This document shows, one piece after another, positions 6,989 to 9,015 of a stretch of DNA of 9,015 nucleotides. A model generated the notes under the pieces. That model ran no database searches. It saw only the letters and a list, made by a program, of their open reading frames with translations, and was not told the origin of the DNA. The position numbers and the translations under genes were made by a program. This stretch comes from an uncultured Roseiflexaceae bacterium (GTDB lineage: Bacteria > Chloroflexota > Chloroflexia > Chloroflexales > Roseiflexaceae): NCBI GenBank assembly GCA_903868295.1, contig CAIPUQ010000155.1:1-9015 (forward strand). The letters are read 5' to 3'. The number at the start of each line of letters is the position of its first letter. The first letter of the stretch is position 1.

Positions 6989-8515
6989 CTAGGCCTCTAT
7001 AGTTACCTTGGCATAATCAAAAAAACGGGTGTTGATGTTTTTGACACGCTTGTGCGCTGCTGACAATGTATCGGTGAAAAACGGAATAATGGCTCCACCC
7101 TCATCTGACAACAGCTGTTGCGCCTGTTGATACAGAGCCTTACGTTGCGTATAGTCGAGCTGTTGGCGCGCTTGATCAAGCAGTCCATCAAAAGTCTCGT
7201 TGCTCCAGAACGTTTCATTCCACGTCGCACCCGAGCGATAGACTTCGTTCAGCACTTGGTCTGCAGTACGCTCACCCCATGAGGAACAACAGAAGGGCTT
7301 CTTCATCCAAATGTCATTCCAATATCCATCAGCTGCCTCTTGCTGGATATTGACCGTGATGCCAGCCTCTGCTGCCATTTCTTTGTACAGGACGGTCATC
7401 GGGATCATATTGACATCAATGTCCGACGTATAGAGCGTCACTTCAAGACCGTTGGCGAAACCGGCTTCCGCAAGGAGCGCTTTGGCTTTTTCGACATCGC
7501 GCGGGCGGGGCACTTCTTTGTAGTATTGGTCACCAGGCCACACCGGATGATCGCCAGCGACTTTCCCATAGCCATTGAGTACCGATTTCACCATTGCATC
7601 GCGATCAATCACCAGCTTCATGGCCATACGCACGCGTGTGTCATCAAACGGCGCGACGGTCGTGTTCATCACAAAGACTGGCCAGCTACCCGCTGGCAAA
7701 CTGATTAATGCATAGTCAGGTTTTTGCTGAATCAATGTGATGCTGCTCGGGCTTGCGTCTTCCAAATAGTCGACTTGGTCAGCCAACAATGCAGAGATAC
7801 GTCCTTCGGCGTCAGCAATGCCCACGATGTCTACTTGTGCAACACCCGGAGCACCATCCCAGTATGTGGGATTTACGACAACCGTAGTCTTCCCTTCCGG
7901 TGCAAATTGCGTAAGCATAAATGGCCCAGTGCCGATGCCCGTCGTGTTAATCGCCTCACCAATCCCGTCCGGAATGATGTACATGGAGTAATGGAGCAAC
8001 AAGAGGGGGAAATCGGCATGTGGTTGGTTAAGCGGAAATACCACAGTATGATCATCGGGAGCCGTGACTTTCGCCGCATTCACAAGGGCCAAGACCGCTG
8101 CTCCTGGTGATTCGAGTTTGGGATCCATCACCGTATTCAAGGTGTAAAGCACATCCTTGGCAGTGAATGACGCGCCGTTATGAAACGTTACATTTTTGCG
8201 CAATGTAAACGTCCATTCTGTTGCAGCATCATTTGACTTCCACGATTCTGCGAGTTCGGGTTTGAGTTGTCCAGCGTCATCCATACGCACGAGTCTGTTG
8301 TAGAGTAATTCAATCGTAGGGAAAAATCTCACAGGTGATGCGGGATGCAGTACCTCTTTGCCCGCCCACTCCAATGTATGCACCAAACGCAAGGTACCCG
8401 TACTTTGCGAGGTTACTTTTGTTTCGAGCGGTGCCGCTGTGGTACCACAAGCCGCCAACAAACCAACGACACCTGCGGTTGAAGCCAAACGGAGAAACTG
8501 GCGACGAGATTGCAT
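6989..8515 (-). CDS. ABC transporter substrate-binding lipoprotein, family 5 (DppA/OppA type)
   Basis: A 508-residue extracytoplasmic solute-binding protein, first gene of the operon. The N-terminus combines a twin-arginine-like motif SRRQFLR (3-9), a hydrophobic stretch, and a lipobox LAAC with C23 as the predicted lipidated residue, so it is probably a membrane-anchored lipoprotein, possibly exported by Tat. SBP_bac_5 signatures are AESWKSNDAATEWTFTLRKN (89-108), FHNGASFTAKDVLYTLN (111-127), and GTGPFML (195-201) followed by NPTYWDGAP (215-223). Family 5 proteins bind peptides, but also nickel, oligosaccharides and other solutes; the neighbouring sugar-isomerase-like gene hints at a carbohydrate-type ligand (inference). 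The start is the ATG just before the RR motif; the nearest GAGAGG (8528-8533) is 12 bases upstream, a long spacing. A palindromic operator-like site lies about 40 bases upstream. Confidence 0.96.
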   Translation of the reverse strand: MQSRRQFLRLASTAGVVGLLAACGTTAAPLETKVTSQSTGTLRLVHTLEWAGKEVLHPASPVRFFPTIELLYNRLVRMDDAGQLKPELAESWKSNDAATEWTFTLRKNVTFHNGASFTAKDVLYTLNTVMDPKLESPGAAVLALVNAAKVTAPDDHTVVFPLNQPHADFPLLLLHYSMYIIPDGIGEAINTTGIGTGPFMLTQFAPEGKTTVVVNPTYWDGAPGVAQVDIVGIADAEGRISALLADQVDYLEDASPSSITLIQQKPDYALISLPAGSWPVFVMNTTVAPFDDTRVRMAMKLVIDRDAMVKSVLNGYGKVAGDHPVWPGDQYYKEVPRPRDVEKAKALLAEAGFANGLEVTLYTSDIDVNMIPMTVLYKEMAAEAGITVNIQQEAADGYWNDIWMKKPFCCSSWGERTADQVLNEVYRSGATWNETFWSNETFDGLLDQARQQLDYTQRKALYQQAQQLLSDEGGAIIPFFTDTLSAAHKRVKNINTRFFDYAKVTIEA

Positions 8516-8555
8516 AGCAGTTCACTGCCTCTCTTATAGAACTCTGATCAGCTTT

Positions 8556-8569
8556 TACTGTATACAGTA
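8556..8569 (-). promoter_or_regulatory. Putative operator: 14-bp perfect palindrome upstream of the ABC operon
   Basis: TACTGTATACAGTA is a perfect palindrome 41 bases upstream of the substrate-binding protein start. On the minus strand TATACT, a good -10-like hexamer (8566-8571), overlaps it, though I find no well-placed -35. The core TGTATACA resembles binding sites of some FadR-type GntR regulators; that assignment is inference and no regulator gene is in the window. Position and symmetry suggest control of the importer operon, most simply by repression. Confidence 0.55.
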
Positions 8570-8572
8570 TAG

Positions 8573-8627
8573 GTTAAATGTAAAGATGCTCCGCGTTAAA
8601 TGCAAACATTTTTCTGTTAAATTTCAC
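8573..8627 (-). promoter_or_regulatory. Three phased direct repeats upstream of the ABC operon
   Basis: On the plus strand GTTAAATGTAAA (8573-8584) and GTTAAATGCAAA (8595-8606) differ by one base, and a weaker third copy GTTAAATTTCAC (8616-8627) follows. The copies start 22 and 21 bases apart, about two helical turns, so they face the same side of the DNA. This is the arrangement expected of cooperative activator or repressor sites. The repeats end four bases from the operator-like palindrome, on its upstream side for the minus-strand operon. Confidence 0.5.
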
Positions 8628-8674
8628 AAACGCTATTGCATGTATGCCGACCAAAAATCCCCTCAAGCCGAAAA

Positions 8675-8698
8675 CGGGGCTTTTAGCAAAAAGCCCCG
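8675..8698 (-). terminator. Terminator-like hairpin upstream of the ABC operon promoter region
   Basis: A perfect 10-bp stem, CGGGGCTTTT (8675-8684) with AAAAGCCCCG (8689-8698), and a four-base loop. Read on the minus strand it is followed by TTTTCGG, a short U tract; on the plus strand no U tract follows. It therefore best fits a terminator for a leftward transcript entering from beyond the right edge, insulating the importer operon. An alternative plus-strand pairing (AAGCC 8665-8669 with GGCTT 8678-8682, then TT) exists but is weaker. Confidence 0.6.
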
Positions 8699-8731
8699 CG
8701 TAATGCTGTAAGTTCGAAATAACAACTCATT

Positions 8732-8776
8732 GCCCCACGTGCTCATGCACCTTGGTGCACACGCATGCCGTGGGGC
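8732..8776. repeat. Long imperfect inverted repeat (stem-loop)
   Basis: The outer arms GCCCCACG (8732-8739) and CGTGGGGC (8769-8776) are perfectly complementary over eight bases. Inside, TGCACC (8746-8751) and GGTGCA (8754-8759) form a second inverted pair. There is no U tract after either strand, so it looks like a REP-type or structural repeat rather than a terminator. Confidence 0.7.
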
Positions 8777-8790
8777 GGGTTGGAACGGGG

Positions 8791-8830
8791 ACGACCACGC
8801 AGAGCCACAGCGAGACAGAGGTCGCAGAGA
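8791..8830. repeat. CGCAGAG-type 40-bp direct repeat, copy 1
   Basis: It matches 8975-9014 at 38 of 40 positions (differences at 8795 and 8807). It is purine-rich, built from short words such as CGCAGAG and GAGACAGAGG. Similar CGCAGAG-type intergenic repeats are, from memory, common in several bacterial phyla. Confidence 0.85.
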
Positions 8831-8855
8831 CACCGATGGGGCGAGCAACAGAGTT

Positions 8856-8881
8856 ATCAGTGTGCAGGTATCAGTGATCAG
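8856..8881. repeat. ATCAGT-type repeat, second site
   Basis: TTATCAGTGTGCAGG followed by TATCAGTGATCAG; the 17 bases 8865-8881 are identical to 2021-2037 near the opposite end of the operon. Confidence 0.75.
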
Positions 8882-8902
8882 TTTCCACACAGAGTTAACC
8901 AG

Positions 8903-8943
8903 GGGCGAGATTGTCATGCCCCGCGAAGCGGGGTATCTCGCCC
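8903..8943. repeat. Dispersed repeat B, complete stem-loop copy
   Basis: The outer arms GGGCGAGAT (8903-8911) and ATCTCGCCC (8935-8943) are exactly complementary. An inner stem CCCCGC (8919-8924) pairs with GCGGGG (8928-8933) around a GAA loop. The left 17 bases recur at 2157-2173 with one mismatch. Confidence 0.85.
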
Positions 8944-8974
8944 GCAGATTACCCCTCGCCCGCAATACGACACA

Positions 8975-9014
8975 ACGATCACGCAGAGCCGCAGCGAGAC
9001 AGAGGTCGCAGAGA
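8975..9014. repeat. CGCAGAG-type 40-bp direct repeat, copy 2
   Basis: Second copy of the repeat at 8791-8830, in the same orientation, 184 bases apart start to start. It reaches the window edge and may continue beyond it. Confidence 0.85.
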
Positions 9015-9015
9015 A

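Larger units (their letters stand above)
8699..9015. other. Repeat-rich intergenic region at the right edge
   Basis: No gene is supported in this stretch. It contains a large inverted repeat, two copies of a CGCAGAG-type 40-bp repeat, an ATCAGT-type repeat, a GGGCGAG stem-loop and a third copy of TCGCCCGCAAT (8956-8966). One open frame on the minus strand (8663-8965) simply runs through these repeats. Confidence 0.75.

Noticed and set aside
7340..8110. Two plus-strand open frames inside the substrate-binding protein gene
   Set aside because: They are antisense to a complete family 5 binding protein and their translations show no recognisable domain.
8536..8600. A confident sigma-70 promoter for the ABC operon
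   Set aside because: TATACT and TATAAG -10-like hexamers are present on the minus strand, but neither has a good -35 at 16-18 bases, so I report only the operator-like elements.
8663..8965. Minus-strand open frame of 100 codons near the right edge
   Set aside because: It consists entirely of hairpin and dispersed repeat sequence with no protein-like features.

Overview
The window looks like bacterial chromosomal DNA, possibly from a Chloroflexi-type organism. That guess rests on remembered resemblance of the intergenic repeats (GGGCGAGG..CCTCGCCC palindromes, CAGTGATCAG-type and CGCAGAG-type repeats) and on the gene mix; no rRNA or marker gene fixes the taxon. It falls into two blocks of different base composition separated by repeat-rich DNA.

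Left block (1-1979, plus strand, GC-rich; one hand-counted 60-base line, 1081-1140, is 65% GC). It holds the 3' part of a short-chain dehydrogenase close to the HSD17B14 / L-fucose dehydrogenase group (1-402), then a 230-base gap, then a tight two-gene unit: a small TIGR04076-like protein (633-950) and a luciferase-like (LLM) flavin- or F420-dependent oxidoreductase (960-1979).

Convergent gap (1980-2312). It contains no gene but is dense in repeats: two copies of a 21-bp repeat, one forming a near-palindrome; two perfect 20-bp palindromes; three exact tandem 20-bp units with a decayed fourth; and an ATCAGT-type repeat. The transcripts of the two blocks converge here, so the hairpins may also act as bidirectional terminators.

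Right block (2313-8515, minus strand, lower GC; sampled lines 40% and 53%). This is one compact operon, transcribed right to left: substrate-binding lipoprotein of family 5 (SBP), permease B, permease C, one double-ATPase protein (D and F halves fused), and a xylose-isomerase-like TIM-barrel enzyme. Gene junctions are +20 bases, a 17-base overlap, a 4-base ATGA overlap and +3 bases. Together they form a complete peptide/oligosaccharide-type ABC importer plus one intracellular enzyme. The enzyme suggests that the cargo is a sugar or polyol derivative rather than a peptide.

Upstream of the operon (8516-9015) there is a 14-bp perfect palindrome (TACTGTATACAGTA), then three direct repeats with GTTAAAT cores at 22- and 21-bp spacing, a 10-bp-stem terminator-like hairpin, and a second cluster of dispersed repeats. 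Several of these share sequence with the repeats at 1980-2312, so similar repeats bracket the lower-GC operon. No previously undescribed system is evident. The most useful leads are the operator region, the bracketing repeats with the composition shift, and the importer-isomerase pairing.
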